Below are positions 1 through 11,582 of a stretch of DNA of 64,000 nucleotides, piece after piece. A model generated the notes under the pieces. The model saw only the letters and a program-made list of their open reading frames with translations. It made no database searches and was not told the origin of the DNA. Numbering within the stretch: position 1 is the first letter of the stretch; every line of letters begins with the position of its first letter. This DNA is from Myotis daubentonii (lineage: Eukaryota; Chordata; Mammalia; Chiroptera; Vespertilionidae). The stretch lies in NCBI RefSeq assembly GCF_963259705.1, contig NC_081853.1, positions 2,170,001 through 2,234,000 of the forward strand. Reading direction: 5' to 3'. The position numbers and the translations under genes were made by a program.

Positions 1-302
1 TAACATTGTGGGATGATTGCATCCAGTAATTAAATACAGAATTTGATTTTTCTTGACTCTTCTGAAGTTCCTCAACTGCTTTCTCCCTTGCATGACCGAC
101 AGGATATTCAGTACTAAATGACACGTGTTTAGTTGTGAAGTGTCTCTCCAAATTTGATTTCTTGTTATGCGCCAATTTTTCCTGACAAATAAGACAGGTC
201 GGAAGGCCATTTAAGTTTTGAATAAACATGAGTCTCGGTCCATTCAACTTTAAATTCACAGTTTTCGTCTTCCATTTTTCTTTGCTTCTTCTTTGTAGCC
301 AT
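1..302 (-). pseudogene. hAT transposase N-terminus with BED zinc finger, frame broken
   Basis: The minus strand starts MATKKKQRKMEDEN at 302. It then gives a recognisable BED-type zinc finger: CxxC (CLIC, about 184-196) and a His pair in LERHFTTKH (about 124-148). This is the DNA-binding module of hAT transposases. The frame changes around 221-230, between the ETHV residues and the finger, so the copy cannot encode the normal N-terminus in one frame. The catalytic RNase H-like domain would lie left of the window. It resembles the bat hAT and ZBED-like families; the exact family name is not assigned. Confidence 0.72.
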
Positions 303-807
303 GTCAAACAGGGCACCTAAAAAAATGTTTCATTTTATAATAATAAAGCCACCAACACAAAAGAATTACAATTCTGAAATTGATGACAAAGATACCTGTA
401 GGATTTGCAGCTGGTTGGAAAAATACAGGTAACTTTATGCTTCGAGTAGGTACTTTTGTCACCCGTGCGCGATTTGCAGACGCGACTAGCACTAACCACT
501 GAACATGAGACTGCTGACTGACTGGCTCACTCAACTCGTGCATGAATCGCGTGTGCCTCCCCCGAGCTGCATATCCCGGGCCGCCTGCGCCACGTCTCCA
601 GTCGCCCCACCGACCGACACCCCCCATTTCTTCTAACGCCACTTCTTCAAAATAGACTTGCCCCGGCCGAAAACCGACTTCTGCTCATGGGCCAAAGTTT
701 CAATCGCACTGTGCATGTGCGCCCGCACGTAGTATTTTGTGGAAGAGCCACACTCAAGGGGCCAAAGAGTAGCATGTGGCTTGCGAGCCGCGGTTTGCCG
801 ACCACTG
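1..807 (-). mobile_element. hAT DNA transposon, 5' part, cut by the window edge
   Basis: The right end at 807 is a hAT-type terminal inverted repeat (on the minus strand CAGTGGTCGGCAAACC). It is followed by single-copy sequence and is shared with the short element at 37607-37816. Inside lie a GC-rich leader and, at 1-302 on the minus strand, the start of a BED-finger transposase. A possible splice acceptor (T-run then AG) sits just upstream of that ATG, so the 640-800 region may be a 5' noncoding exon; this is inference. The other end and the target-site duplication are outside the window. Confidence 0.8.
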
Positions 808-1307
808 GTATAGTCAAATCTCAAAGGTACGGTAGAATATATTTATTCTAATTCTCCTGGCAACCTTGCAAGCTAGGTGCTATTGTTCCATTGTTTACAG
901 GGGGAGATCCAGGCTCAGAGGCACAGGGGGCATTGACCAGGAGCCTGGCACTAGTGAGGGCAGAGCTGAGAGCTGAAGCCGAGTCTGGCTGCGCTGACCC
1001 CGTGCCCTTTCCCTGCACCATGGTTGTAGGTGGGAGGCCCTGTGAGCCAAGATGATGTGATAATATCAGATTTACAAGCTTCCTCCTTCCAAAAAGGAAT
1101 AGAGGCAATCTAACAAGTAAAACGAGACATTTAAAAATGGGAACAAAACAAAGGACAGTTTAGGAGAGTTGATGTTATAATGGAACAGAAATTATTTTTG
1201 GTGAGTCTGAATTTAGCTCTGAGTGTCCTCATAGACAAGTAACAGAGGAAGTTGAATCACAAAGTTCTGTTTGTCCTAACAAGCCAATGAATGAGCTCAT
1301 TTGCAAA
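808..1307. other. no recognised feature
   Basis: Single-copy-looking sequence between the hAT end and the L1/HeliBat retrocopy. Short open frames here have no recognisable domain or splice context. Confidence 0.5.
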
Positions 1308-1328
1308 GACAGTCTTTTTATTTTTTTA

Positions 1329-2128
1329 CTAGGGGCCCGGTGCACGAAATTCGTGCACTGGGTGTGGGGAGGGGGGGAGTGTCCCTCAGCCCAGCCTGCC
1401 CCCTCTCACATACTGGGAGCCCTCAGGCGTTGACCCCCATCACCCTCCAATCGCAGGATCGGCCCCTTGCCCAGGCCTGACGCCTCTGGCCCATGCATCA
1501 GGCCTGGGCAGGGGACCCCCAGACCCCTCTAATTGCTGGCTCTGCCCCTTGCCCAGGCCTGATGCCTCTGCCAGAGGCGTAGACCCCCATCACCCTCCGA
1601 TCGCCTGATCGGCCCCTTGCCCAAGCCTGACACCTCCGCCAGAGGAGTTGATCCTCATCACCCTCCGATCACCAATCACCGGATCGGCCCCTTGACCAGG
1701 CCTGAGGCCTCCGGCAGAGGTGTCAGGCCTGGGCAGGGGACCCCCAGCTCCCCGCGGTTGCAGGCTCCGCCCCTGCCCAGGCCTAATGCCTCTGGCCTAG
1801 GCGTCCGGCCCGGGCAGCGGGGACCTGCAGCTGCAGCGGCCCCGTGATCGTGGGCTTCGCTTTAGGCCCAGGCAAGGGACCCCTAGCTCCTGGGACTGCC
1901 AGCTTCGACCGTGCCCAGCTCGCATCGCTGGCTCCACCCCTACTTCCTGCTATCACTGGCCAGGGCGGAAAAGGCACCTGATTCTCTGATCATGGCTGGG
2001 GGGCAGGGCAAAGGCGGCGGGGCCGCCTTTGCCCTGCCCCCCAGCTCTTAGCCCCCCACTGGGTTTCCGATCACTGTCAGTGGCAGGGGGCTTCTTCCTG
2101 CTTTCCCTTTCACCTCCCTGCATTGTGG
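1329..2128 (-). mobile_element. HeliBat (Helitron) 3' segment
   Basis: CTAG at 1329-1332 with the terminal hairpin GTGCACGAA/TTCGTGCAC directly inside it. The following GC-rich body contains repeated GCCCAGGCCTGA-type blocks and resembles the Helitron at 62818-63241 (shared blocks around GGGGGGCAGGGCAAAGG). The 5' TC end is absent, because the sequence passes into the L1 5'UTR. Confidence 0.75.
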
Positions 2129-3215
2129 CCTAGTGGTTCAGCCTCCCCAATTACCTGAGGTGGACACTCTTGTGCACCCCTTTGTGGGTTTTGTGTACTG
2201 TCTTGTTGTAGTTAAGCCTTGATTGTTGTAGGTATCACTGGGAGGAATTGACCTCCAGGCCAATTGGCTGTGAGAATCAGCTGTGTCTGCAGTGGGAGAA
2301 CTTCTGTGCTGGAGACACCTTTCTGGGGCAAGACCTGCTTCAGTGGGGCTTTGGTGCTCACTGAGTCTGCCCCCTGAGTGTGTCCCTTATGGATCTGAGG
2401 AGTTGTAATCTGGATGGTCCCACTCTGACCACTGGGTACACTGGCTCTGAATCTCTAAGGAGGTGCTAATTTAGTCTCTTCCTGAGGCTACCCAGCAGGA
2501 GCTATGGAGAGATCTGCAGATTCCTCTTCTTTGTTTGAGGTTTGGAGGTGCCCAGACGAGGCCCAGCTGTGAAGCAATGCAAGCTGCTGTGGGGTCTTGG
2601 GCCTTCTTTTGGAAGTTCTGGGTCTCTCTGACCCAGCTGCAGTTTGTTAGGTAATTTTCAGATTGCAAAGAGCCAGACTTTTCATATGCAAAATCCTCTG
2701 TGCACAGCTTGCGTGGGGCTGGGTCTCAGGGAATCAACAGGGCAGAGCATACAGCTATGGCTGATCCTCAGTCCTACCCTAAGAGGCCCCTAGTCCACTG
2801 TCCGGGTAATCGCTGCAAGCACCCCTGAGAGAAAGCCGCCCTCGAGTTCCGCCCGCTGCTAGACAGTCCAGTTTCTCTCCTTAAGAGTCTGGGTCCCCAG
2901 AGACTTGCCCGGGGCTTGAGTTCAGAGCAGTAGGGAGCTTGAGACTCCCTCCCAATTGAAAAAGACAACCTCATTCTCAGTTGCCAGCCCTTTCCACTTG
3001 CACCTCTGTACCTCTGCACTTTACTTCCGCACCTCCTCTGAGTCTCAGTGTGCTTTTCTCTTTCCTTCTAGTTGTAGAATTTCCACTCAGCTAGCCTTCC
3101 TGTGGTCCTGGATGATGTCCGTTTTGTCTTTTAGTTGTATTTTTGAAGTGGTTGTGCGAGGCAACAATTTCTGGTGTTTACCTATGCCACCATCTTGGTT
3201 TCTCCTTGACAGTCT
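2129..3215 (-). mobile_element. L1 5'UTR segment, full 5' end
   Basis: On the minus strand it begins at the conserved L1 start (GGAGAAACCAAGATGG, 3215 downward) and continues as GC-rich 5'UTR. It stops before any ORF1 sequence. The internal L1 promoter is normally in this region, so the piece could still carry promoter activity; that is inference. Confidence 0.7.
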
Positions 3216-3233
3216 TTTTATTTGATGAAGGAA

Positions 3234-4689
3234 TTTGTGACCTGAATTCTTTATTAAGGGATGCTCAATAATTGAATGGATATTGCCTTATTGAATCTTT
3301 GCATTTGTAGAAATCAAGTAGTTTCACAGAAACCTTGAGCCTGAACTGCATTTGAGGTTATAAATTACCATTTTAAAATTGCACTGATATACATGGGTGT
3401 TTATTACATAACTCATGCTAAGGAATTAACACTAAATTGCAGTTCGTTAAGAACATTTTGGCAAAAGGTGCACATAGTATTATGGTGATAGTGCCATTTG
3501 ATGACCTGATACCGGGGTCAGTGGCTTGCTCCAAAGGGCCCTGATACTAAATATTTTAAGCTTTGTGAGCTCAGTGGTCTCTATTGCAACTGCTCAACTA
3601 AGCGGTCGGAGGGTGAAGGCCACCAAGACAGCACATAAATAAATGAGTGTGTGGGGGGGAGGGGGGAGGGGAGGGATGGGGTGCATTAAACTTTATGCTG
3701 GAGGCCCACCTGAACCTGCATCACCAGTAATTCAAGGAGGAACTCTGCACCGTGTGTGCACATTCTCTGTTATTGCTTCATCAGAGGTTCATTCTGAGCA
3801 GACAGCAAGAAGCAGAGTTCATGTTGTGAAGAGGTGGAACTCACAGCTGCAGGCTGTGCCTCCTAAAGGCTACAGCATGGGGCTCAGGAGGTGCAGCCCA
3901 GCTACCGCTGCTGCTTCTGCGGGAGGAGGGCGATTTTCTGATTTGTCTGTTGGGAGGGATGTCTTTTCCTAATTCCTGTGCAGGCCTGGTGTGTGCCCAC
4001 AGAGCCCCCTGCAAGCCTGAGGCCGCGACTCATATCCTCCCCACTTTTGTGGGTGGCCACCAGAAACAAGCTTTGCGTGGTTCTTGAAGAAGAATTAGGT
4101 GGAAGCCGTAGGGTTTGGCGCCATATTTCAGGAAGAAGACACTTGGGGTCTGAGAAACATTAAGGGTAGCTGTTAACAATTGGCTTTTGCAACCAGAACA
4201 CCATAAGATTGTGTTTACTCTCTTATTTTGGTTTTAATAGGCTGTCATGGACTTTAAAATCCTAACCAAATCTAAGGAAATTGCATAATTGCTATAATGG
4301 GCCATGACCCTTGTGGGGCCCAATGCTGACTCTGATGACAGATGGTGGGAAGGGCTCGGAGTCTGTGCTTGTTTTCTGAGCAGATTTACTGCTAACCTGT
4401 GCTCAATTGTGTGGTAAGTATGTTCAAAACTTGCTGTTCTTCATGACATCGATGAAGCCTGGGCTGTGATTTGTTAAGAAGGATCTGACATAGACTTCTT
4501 TTGTTTACTTGAGTTATTTTTATTATTTTTATTATTTTTATTATTAAAATTTCTCATAGAATTAAAACGATACTAAAATATAGAAAGGAAAGCGGAGGCG
4601 CCCTGTGCTTTCTGGCCTTTGGGCAATGCTGAGGGAGGAGTGACCCAGGACGGGCTCTAAAATGTATCCTCTGGGTTTCCTCCTAGTAG
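3234..4689. other. unassigned sequence with a G-rich run
   Basis: No gene or recognised young repeat. It contains a strong guanine run near 3650-3681 (G7, G6, G4, G3 and G4 runs separated by one or two bases) that fits a G-quadruplex motif, and a TTTTATTA simple repeat near 4515-4545. Confidence 0.45.
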
Positions 4690-4915
4690 GTTTTTTATTT
4701 TTTATTAATTTTAATTTTAATTTTTTGTTAACCCTCACCTGAGGATAGAGAGTGGAAGGGAGAGGGAGAGACAGAGAAGCATCCTCCCACACTCGCCCCA
4801 ACCAGGGCCGGGGATCGAGCCTGCACCCGAGGTATGTGCCCTTGACCAGAATCGAAACCAGAACCCTTCAGTCTACAGGCTGACGCTCTATCCACTGAGC
4901 TGAACAGGCCCGGGC
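4690..4915 (-). mobile_element. Ves-family SINE
   Basis: Read on the minus strand: a tRNA-derived head with A box (near CTCAGTGGATAGAG) and B box (GGTTTCGATTC), the Ves body, the CTCAGGTGAGGGTTAA tail variant and an A-rich end (T-run at 4690). Diverged, so an older copy. Confidence 0.85.
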
Positions 4916-7299
4916 TTGTTTTATTTTTGTATTTAAATCTTTAGTCTGACCTGAGCATGTTTTGAGTGTGTTGTGAGGTGTGAATTTGATTTTCATCTGT
5001 TGAGTGGCCAGTGTTTACACTGATGAACGACTCCATCATATGTTAATATGCAGCCCAGATGCCTCATGGGAATGTCCGCTGTGTCATACAGACGGTGAAA
5101 GGGTGGAGCTTTAATCAAATGACATTTCCATGCTTCATCAGGAGTTCATAAATGGAACTGGCATTTTTTTGTTTTGTTTAATTTGGATTTTTTAACTGAA
5201 GTGCGTGATGGGGGTGAGAAGGACGCCCCCACCGCGTGGCCCGCCTTGGTTTGTGTCAGGATCCCAGCCGTTATACCCACCGTGTGGTTGTGCTTTTATC
5301 ATCAGGGCAAGTGTGCACACAGGGGAGGCAAGTCACATTTGGGTAAATTATGCAAATAACTCTGACCTCGCAGACCTTCCCGAAAGGGTCTCAGAGACCC
5401 CAACAGTAGGCTGTGATTTCTGAGAGAAGAATTCTGGCCATCTTGCTTGTCATTCATTGTATTCCAGTCTAGCATATAGTAGCACATCAGTAGCTATTCC
5501 TGAATGAGTGCTTGTTACCACCTTTACCAGTTAGCTTTCATTGCAGTAATACTGGGTGATAAACAACACGAGTCTCAGTGGCATCATAACAGCATTTTCT
5601 ACTCGCACCTCTGCCGGCTGCCTGGTTCCGCTGATCCAGGCAGAACTCGCCTGGGCTCTGCTTCTCACCACAGAGCCTGGGGTGGTGCCTCTGCCCCACG
5701 TCTCTCGTTGTTCCATAGGTCGAGAGCTTCTCTGTGGAAGAGACATAAGAGAGGGACCAGGAACACGAAAGACCTATTAAACTTAGAAGAGGCACTCTAC
5801 TTCTACCCATATACTTTTGCCCAAACAAAGTCACATGGCCAAACCCAAAGTCAAGGAACAGGGGTCCTCATTGCCCATAGTGAGGTCGTGGCAGAAATGT
5901 GGCTGCAGAGAGGGAGGAAAGAAGAATGGAGGCCAAATGCTCATGGAGGTACCAACGCACCCCAGCTTGCCTCGGATACTCCTGGTTTTAGCACGGAAAG
6001 TCTCGGGTCCCAGGAAGCCCCTCAGTCCCTGGCAAATTGGCACAGATGTCCATCCAGTGCACATGGAGCCATCTATAGGTTAAGAATTGTAGGGTATGGG
6101 AGTTGGTCACATTTTAAATTTTTTCTCCTTTCTCAAGCATTATAACTTTAGATGCAAATATTCAATAAAAACTTCTGCTTATAATTGGGTGGGGGGATGG
6201 CAAAAATAAATCTTTCATAATTATTTTCACCCTCCACAAAGAAGACATACTCTGTGTATATAGAATCATCAGTTCACTCATTAAAATAATGATTTTATCC
6301 AACACAGTTTGAACCATCTACTAAGAAAATTCTATTTTAAATATATGTACGATATCACTTATATGTGATAAATTATGGTAGGGATCTCTTATATTTTGCA
6401 AATATCTTTTAACATTTTCCTCAATTTAGTTCATTTTTATATCCTTAATCATAAAGCTATAAAAACAAGATGATATTGTTACTGACATTGTGTAGTTATG
6501 TAACAACTCATAGGGCAAGAAAAGGAACACATAAAAGAGTGATATAAGCAAAGAATATTTTGGAGGTATTAATGACGTTGGGTGTCAAAGCTGAGAGACT
6601 GAAACAAATTTATGGGGTTACATTGCATCTTTAGCAGTTAAAATGCAAGAGGGAAATAACAAATCAGCTGAATCATTGTAAGAAAACTGAGAAGTGAGAT
6701 TAACAGAACTACACAGGAATTGAGAGACATATATGCCTGTTGCTAGGAATGAAAATGAGAATATCGGAAATGAATAATTTCCCATTATCCTTGAAATATC
6801 ATTACTGTTGTTCAAAAAGGTCCTTTCTCATTTGTAGTTTTCCTTAATGCAATACATTTGTGTGCATCTTGCTTGAGGAAATTGTTTGAAATACATCAGA
6901 AATGTTCTCTAATTCCAGTTGAAAATAACAATGTTCCAAGAGCTCAGAAGAGACTTTTAAAAACTCACTGGTGCTTAAAAATAGGCCCTTTTAAAAGTGT
7001 AGTATTGAACACCAATGAATCCACTATTGCTCTCAAATGAAAATGAGTCTTTATTTAAAAGATTGACTTCTGCAGTAAAAGGCATTGACAGAAATGTATC
7101 AAAAATAAATTAAGTGTACATTATATTTGGAGAATATTTTATTCACTATCATTCTCAGCACAAGCAAGTAAATATTTAATGCAGAAGAACTTTGCACCTC
7201 CAATCAACACAGATCTTTGTACAATGAAGGGAAGTCAGCTGCCAATGTCCTATTTATTTGGAGCAACTTGAATACAACAAAAACTGAGGTCAGCAAAAT
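4916..7299. other. unassigned intergenic sequence with old repeat traces
   Basis: 5500-6080 has the texture of an old LTR-type repeat (AAAGTCACATGGCCAAACCCA region) but I cannot name it. The open frames here, up to 213 codons, overlap on both strands and show no domains. The rest is AT-rich with no recognised feature. Confidence 0.4.
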
Positions 7300-7475
7300 A
7301 TGTGGGTGGTTATAGCATTTATTATCCCCACAGCCCTACATAGCTGATCGGACATCCTCCCTTTAGATGAAGAAACCAGCTCAGAGGGTTAGCACTCAGT
7401 AAGCACACAGTTTGTAAGTGTCAGCGTTGGTATTGACACCAAGAACCCAGTCCAGTGTTCTTGCCTCTGATCTCA
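7300..7475 (-). repeat. MIR-like SINE fragment
   Basis: Resembles the reverse complement of the MIR core: TTATCCCCACAG..., then AGATGAAGAAACC..., CTCAGAGGGTTAGC. An ancient, diverged mammal-wide SINE. Confidence 0.5.
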
Positions 7476-7763
7476 GCAGGTTCAGATGGAGCCAAAGCGC
7501 ACCTCTGCTGGAGGCTCCCGCCAGTGTCCCTCCATCCTGCACAGCTCTGGTTTTTGTCTGTTCAGTCTTCTTCTGATGGGAAACTCCTCTCCATTCCATG
7601 CAGTTCCAGTGGGGCTGCCACTACAGTGCCCCACCCACAAACACATCTCCTGTTCTCCATCAAGCAGGGTTATACTATCACCAGGCGAGCCACTCACAGA
7701 ACCTTTTATTGTTCAGTTGGCATCCTTTCCATGAGTTTTCTAAACTGGGATGAAACAGCTAAG

Positions 7764-7764
<1 letters not shown>

Positions 7765-7817
<53 letters not shown>

Positions 7818-7826
7818 TCTCCCCCT
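7765..7826. repeat. (CT)n microsatellite
   Basis: Nearly pure CT dinucleotides followed by a short CCCTCTCTCC run. Confidence 0.95.
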
Positions 7827-8389
7827 GTAAGCAATTAGTCTTTGGAATATCAACTGTCATCTCCCCATCATCCCCAGCCCAACCTCTCAACACTGCCATT
7901 CATTTAGAGAGCGCCTGTTTGCACAGAAATAATCAGTCTAACACACAAAGAGAAGCAAAGGTGAAAGATGAATGGAGAGAGAAGCCGAGGGTCTCTGAAT
8001 GAGCCTAGATCCAGACTTGGAGTACATTCAGTTGACGTGAGTCAGTAAATCTTCTCTTTGATTGAGGTAGTCTCCATTGGGTTTCTATCATCTTCAACGG
8101 AAAGGCTCTTGAGTACAGCGCGTCTCCCTCCAGCGTCCCATGGCCCTTGGAGCTTGGCTTTGTCTCCGTGTCCACGTGTGCACTGCTCTTCACCCCACAC
8201 CGAGAAGCACGGAGGGCAGAGGCTGTGCCTCGTCTGCTCTGTAGGCCCAGTGCTTAGCGTAGTGCTGAGCCAGTGCCCACTCGGGACTAGAATCTGGTCA
8301 GACAAATCAGTCGACACCAAGCCGGTGAACACCCCAATGGAACGCAGCCATCTGCATGTTCATGGAGATCACAGGAGCCCTGAAAATGT
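7827..8389. other. no recognised feature
   Basis: No gene or named repeat recognised. Short overlapping open frames on both strands only. Confidence 0.4.
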
Positions 8390-8920
8390 GTTCAATACTC
8401 AAGGAATGCAACTGAAATCTCAGAAATGTCACCTGACAGGCATCAAGATGAGTGAGACGGTTAATTCTGACAATAACAAGTGTTGGTGAAGACGTGGGCA
8501 AACACCCATAGGCTCTTTGCATTGAGTGTAATTTGCTGTCACCGTTTGAAGAGCAATTGTGCAAAAGCTAGTAAAATTCAGAGTGTGCATATCGCTTGAT
8601 TCTGTAATTCCACTTGTAAAGAAACCATTGTGCATGTGACCAGGGGAATGTGTACAAGGATCCTCGTTACAACCTTGTTGGAAAAATGGAAAAGCACCTA
8701 AAATCGCAGCATCACTCCAGAAGAAAGACGGCACCGCATTTGTGTGATGGAAAGTCCCAGAGCAGTTCAAACGCATCCGCCTGAGTCCGCGCAGAGCCCT
8801 GGTGCATGGCAACACTTGCAAGAAGGTTTGGGGCTATGATGTCATTTTACCAGGTGTTAAAATCCCCAGAGGACATACACTATTCCCTCTAGTTTTGTTT
8901 ATGTTTAAAATGTTCCATAA
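8390..8920 (+). mobile_element. old L1 3' fragment
   Basis: Typical late ORF2/3'UTR wording of old mammalian L1: CAAGTGTTGGTGAAGACGTG, then TTCTGTAATTCCACTTGTA and GTTGGAAAAATGGAAAAGCACC. Degenerate, with no open frame. Confidence 0.6.
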
Positions 8921-8997
8921 TAATTTTTCATCTGTTTTCTTATTTGACTGAAAATTAGACACTCCCCCAGTCCAGGAGGAATGGGTGGGCTTAGCCC

Positions 8998-9065
8998 TCC
9001 TGCTCCTCCTCCTCCCCCCCCCCCCCTTCTACCCCACTCCTCCTCCCCCACTCCTCCTCTCACGC
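8998..9065. repeat. polypyrimidine tract, C-rich
   Basis: CTCCTCCT repeats around a long C-run. It produces proline-rich, leucine-rich or glycine-rich false frames on both strands. Confidence 0.8.
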
Positions 9066-9645
9066 CCTTCACCAGGCCACCTGGTGGGGCCAAGGGAGAG
9101 TCTACGCGTGTCTGGGAGTCCAAGCGGGCTCTTACGGACCCTGGCATGGCACTGGCGAGGCAGCGTGGGCATGGTGGGTGGCCTCGGCCTAGCCCAGCTC
9201 AGAGAACTGGGCCCCCACCTTCAGGACCAGGCCAGAATCCAGTTCATCTCCCCTGCCAGCAGCTGGCATCTCCCGGACAGTCGCCGTGGTCCCTCTGGCC
9301 AGTGTCAGCAGCTTCAGGGTGAGTCTGACCCTCCACACCTCACCTCTGGTCAGGCCACACCCACTGAGCGCGTCAGCTGGCGGTGGAGGCGGGAGTTCCG
9401 GAGTAAGCCACCTACATGGGTTTCAGCGGGCCCATCCCTGGGCCCAGGGTTCCCTCCGTTTGTCTGTCAGCGCCTAAGCTCAGCCCCACTAACTGAGAAA
9501 ACTATAATAAAAATTTAAAAGACACTTTATATTGGTGATTGTTACATGGAATGCAGTGAAGATAAAAACAGAGGTGAGAAGAATATGGCTTCAATGCGCC
9601 GGTGAAGGAGGAGGTAGAAGAGTACAAAAGAAGCTTCCACTGAAT
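9066..9645. other. no recognised feature
   Basis: GC-moderate sequence with an open frame of 177 codons seeded by the C-rich tract. No domain, splice pattern or codon signature supports a gene. Confidence 0.4.
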
Positions 9646-10616
9646 CTATAGTTTTATTTATTTACTAGAGGCCCGGTGCACGAAATTCATGCATGGGGCG
9701 GCGGTCCTTCAGCCTAGCCTGCACCCTCTCCAATCTGAGACCCCTCGGGGGGATGTCTGACTGCCTCTCGCAATCTGGGACCGCTGGCTCCTAACCACTT
9801 GCCTGCCTGCCTGATCACCCCTAACTCCTCTGTCTGCTTGCCTGATTGCCCCTAACTACCTCTGCCTGCCTGCTTGATCACCCCTAACCACCTCTGCCTG
9901 CCTGATTGTCCCTAACCATCTCTGCCTGCCTGCCTGATCTCCCCTAACTGCTCCCCTGCTGGCCTGATTGCCCCTAACCACCTCTGCCTTGCCCTGCACC
10001 CAGGACCCAGGATTCCCTCCTCCGGCCGGTCGCAGGCACTCGGGACCCAGGCTCCCCTCCCTCTGACTGGCCGCAGGCACCCAGGACCCGGGCTGGCTTC
10101 ACCCAGGCCAGCTGTAGCCACAGGGAACTGTGGGTGGGCAGCTTCGCCCGGGGCCACAGCTGCTGACACCCGGGACCATAGGGTGGGGTGGCTTGTCCCT
10201 CTCCTGGGCCACAGCCCCAGCCGCTGGCACCCAGGACCATGAGGCGGGCAGCTTGTCCCTCTCCCGGCCACAGCCTGGCTGGTCCCAATTCCTCTCTCCC
10301 CAGTGTTGAGTGGCTGAGCAGTTATGGCGAGACGGCGTGAGAGTGTGATGACCATTTGCATATTAGCTCTTTATTATATAGGATTGTTATTTTTAGAGAG
10401 AGTGGAAGGGACAGGAGGAAGTGAAAGAGAGAGAGAAACATCGATGTGAGAGACACATGGATGGATTGCCTCCCCTGTGCACCCTGACCAGGCTGGGGAT
10501 TAAACCTGGCCCCCAGGCCCATGCCCTTGACAAGAACTTGAACCTGGAACTCCCTCCAGGGCACAGGCCAGCGCTCCAACCACTGAGCCACACAGGCCAG
10601 GGCTATAGTTTTATTT
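9646..10616 (-). mobile_element. Ves SINE with a HeliBat nested in its A-rich tail
   Basis: The Ves body is at 10384-10603 (minus strand). CTATAGTTTTATTT flanks the whole composite at 9646-9659 and 10603-10616 and is the SINE target-site duplication. A HeliBat (9665-10383) sits inside the SINE's A-rich tail, so the SINE inserted first and the Helitron second. Confidence 0.85.
9665..10383 (-). mobile_element. HeliBat-type Helitron, complete ends
   Basis: CTAG at 9665-9668 preceded by A, terminal hairpin region next to it, and the 5' end read on the minus strand as TCCTATATAATAAAGAGC, followed on the plus strand by T. Insertion is therefore between A and T, as expected for Helitrons. The body has CTGCCTGCCTGATTGCCCC repeats. 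Non-autonomous, with no Rep/helicase frame. Confidence 0.88.
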
Positions 10617-11582
10617 CTTTGGGGAAAAATTCATCTGAAACAAATATAGTGAAATATTAAGAGTTATTGCATCTAGGAGGTAGGTAGACACTTGCTTGTG
10701 TGCCAGGAAAAAGTAAATACAATAAAAATTAGAAAAACATTGCAGCAAAAACATTTAAATCAGTAATCAATGTTCGACTAATTAGTCACTGAGCCCTTTG
10801 CCCCCAGGAGGAGGTGCCCGCCGCTGGGACAGGTCTCAGCCCCTGAGATGCTGCTTCCCGCCGTGTCCACAGTTTGGCTCAAATACACTCAAACATCCTT
10901 CTCAGGTTTGAATGTTCCTCAGTTAGCACCTGTGAGAGAACCCAAGAGGGGGTCCTGCGGGCCTCGGGGCGTTTCCTTCCTGCTCTGCCCAGGGGAGGGG
11001 GGCGTCTCAGCGGCCAGCAGAAGCAGGCGCCGTGGATGGCTGGCTGTGGTGAGCGGCCTCTGGGGTGACCAGGACCAGGGCAGACGGAGAGGGCCGTGTG
11101 CTCCTGGAGGCCCCGCTTCGGAGAGGGAGCCAGAGAGCAGAGCACCTGCCGGCAGGCGGCCATCCAGGCGGGTGTGGCCGGGAGGGCCCCCAGGGCTTGT
11201 GGGGGGCGGGGCACACGGGGCGGGGTGGGAGAGGCGTGATCCGCGTCCTCGCCGGGAACTGGCCGCCTGTAGGTTAGGTGCTGCCCACTCACTGTTGGTA
11301 CCAGAGGCAGGGTCGTCCGCCTGCCCTCCCCGGCTCTGCCTGCTCCCCTGCCTGGCGTGGCTCCGCTCCGATGGCCCCCGAGGGGCGGTGGAGGCTGGGA
11401 GCCCTGGGCCCCTCCACGGCCTGGCCCGGGAATCTTCTGAAAACCAATCTCATCATGTCCCCCCTCTGATCATCACCCGACTGTGGCACCGCAGCTCATC
11501 TCATTCACAGCAAAGTCCTGAATCCAGGCACCGCCTTCCGGCTCTGCAACAGAACCCCCACTCCCACCCAAGCTCCTCAACC
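10617..11582. other. GC-rich unassigned sequence
   Basis: The 10.85-11.5 kb stretch is GC-rich and open in several frames on both strands (longest 252 codons, +), which argues against real coding. No domain is recognised. Confidence 0.4.

Larger units (their letters stand above)
1308..3233 (-). mobile_element. chimeric retrocopy: L1 5'UTR fused to HeliBat 3' half
   Basis: A 16-bp direct repeat (GACAGTCTTTTTATTT) occurs at 1308-1323 and again at 3218-3233, as expected for an L1-mediated insertion. Read on the minus strand the insert starts at 3215 with GGAGAAACCAAGATGG, an L1 5' end. It runs through about 1.1 kb of L1 5'UTR-like sequence and changes near 2128 to HeliBat sequence ending with the hairpin and CTAG at 1329-1332, followed by a short A-rich run. 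No ORF1 or ORF2 is present. The TSD and both termini are seen directly; a joint transcript as origin is inference. Confidence 0.7.

Noticed and set aside
5504..6145. 213-codon plus-strand open frame
   Set aside because: Overlaps equally open frames on the minus strand and lies in an old repeat-like region; no domain or splice evidence.
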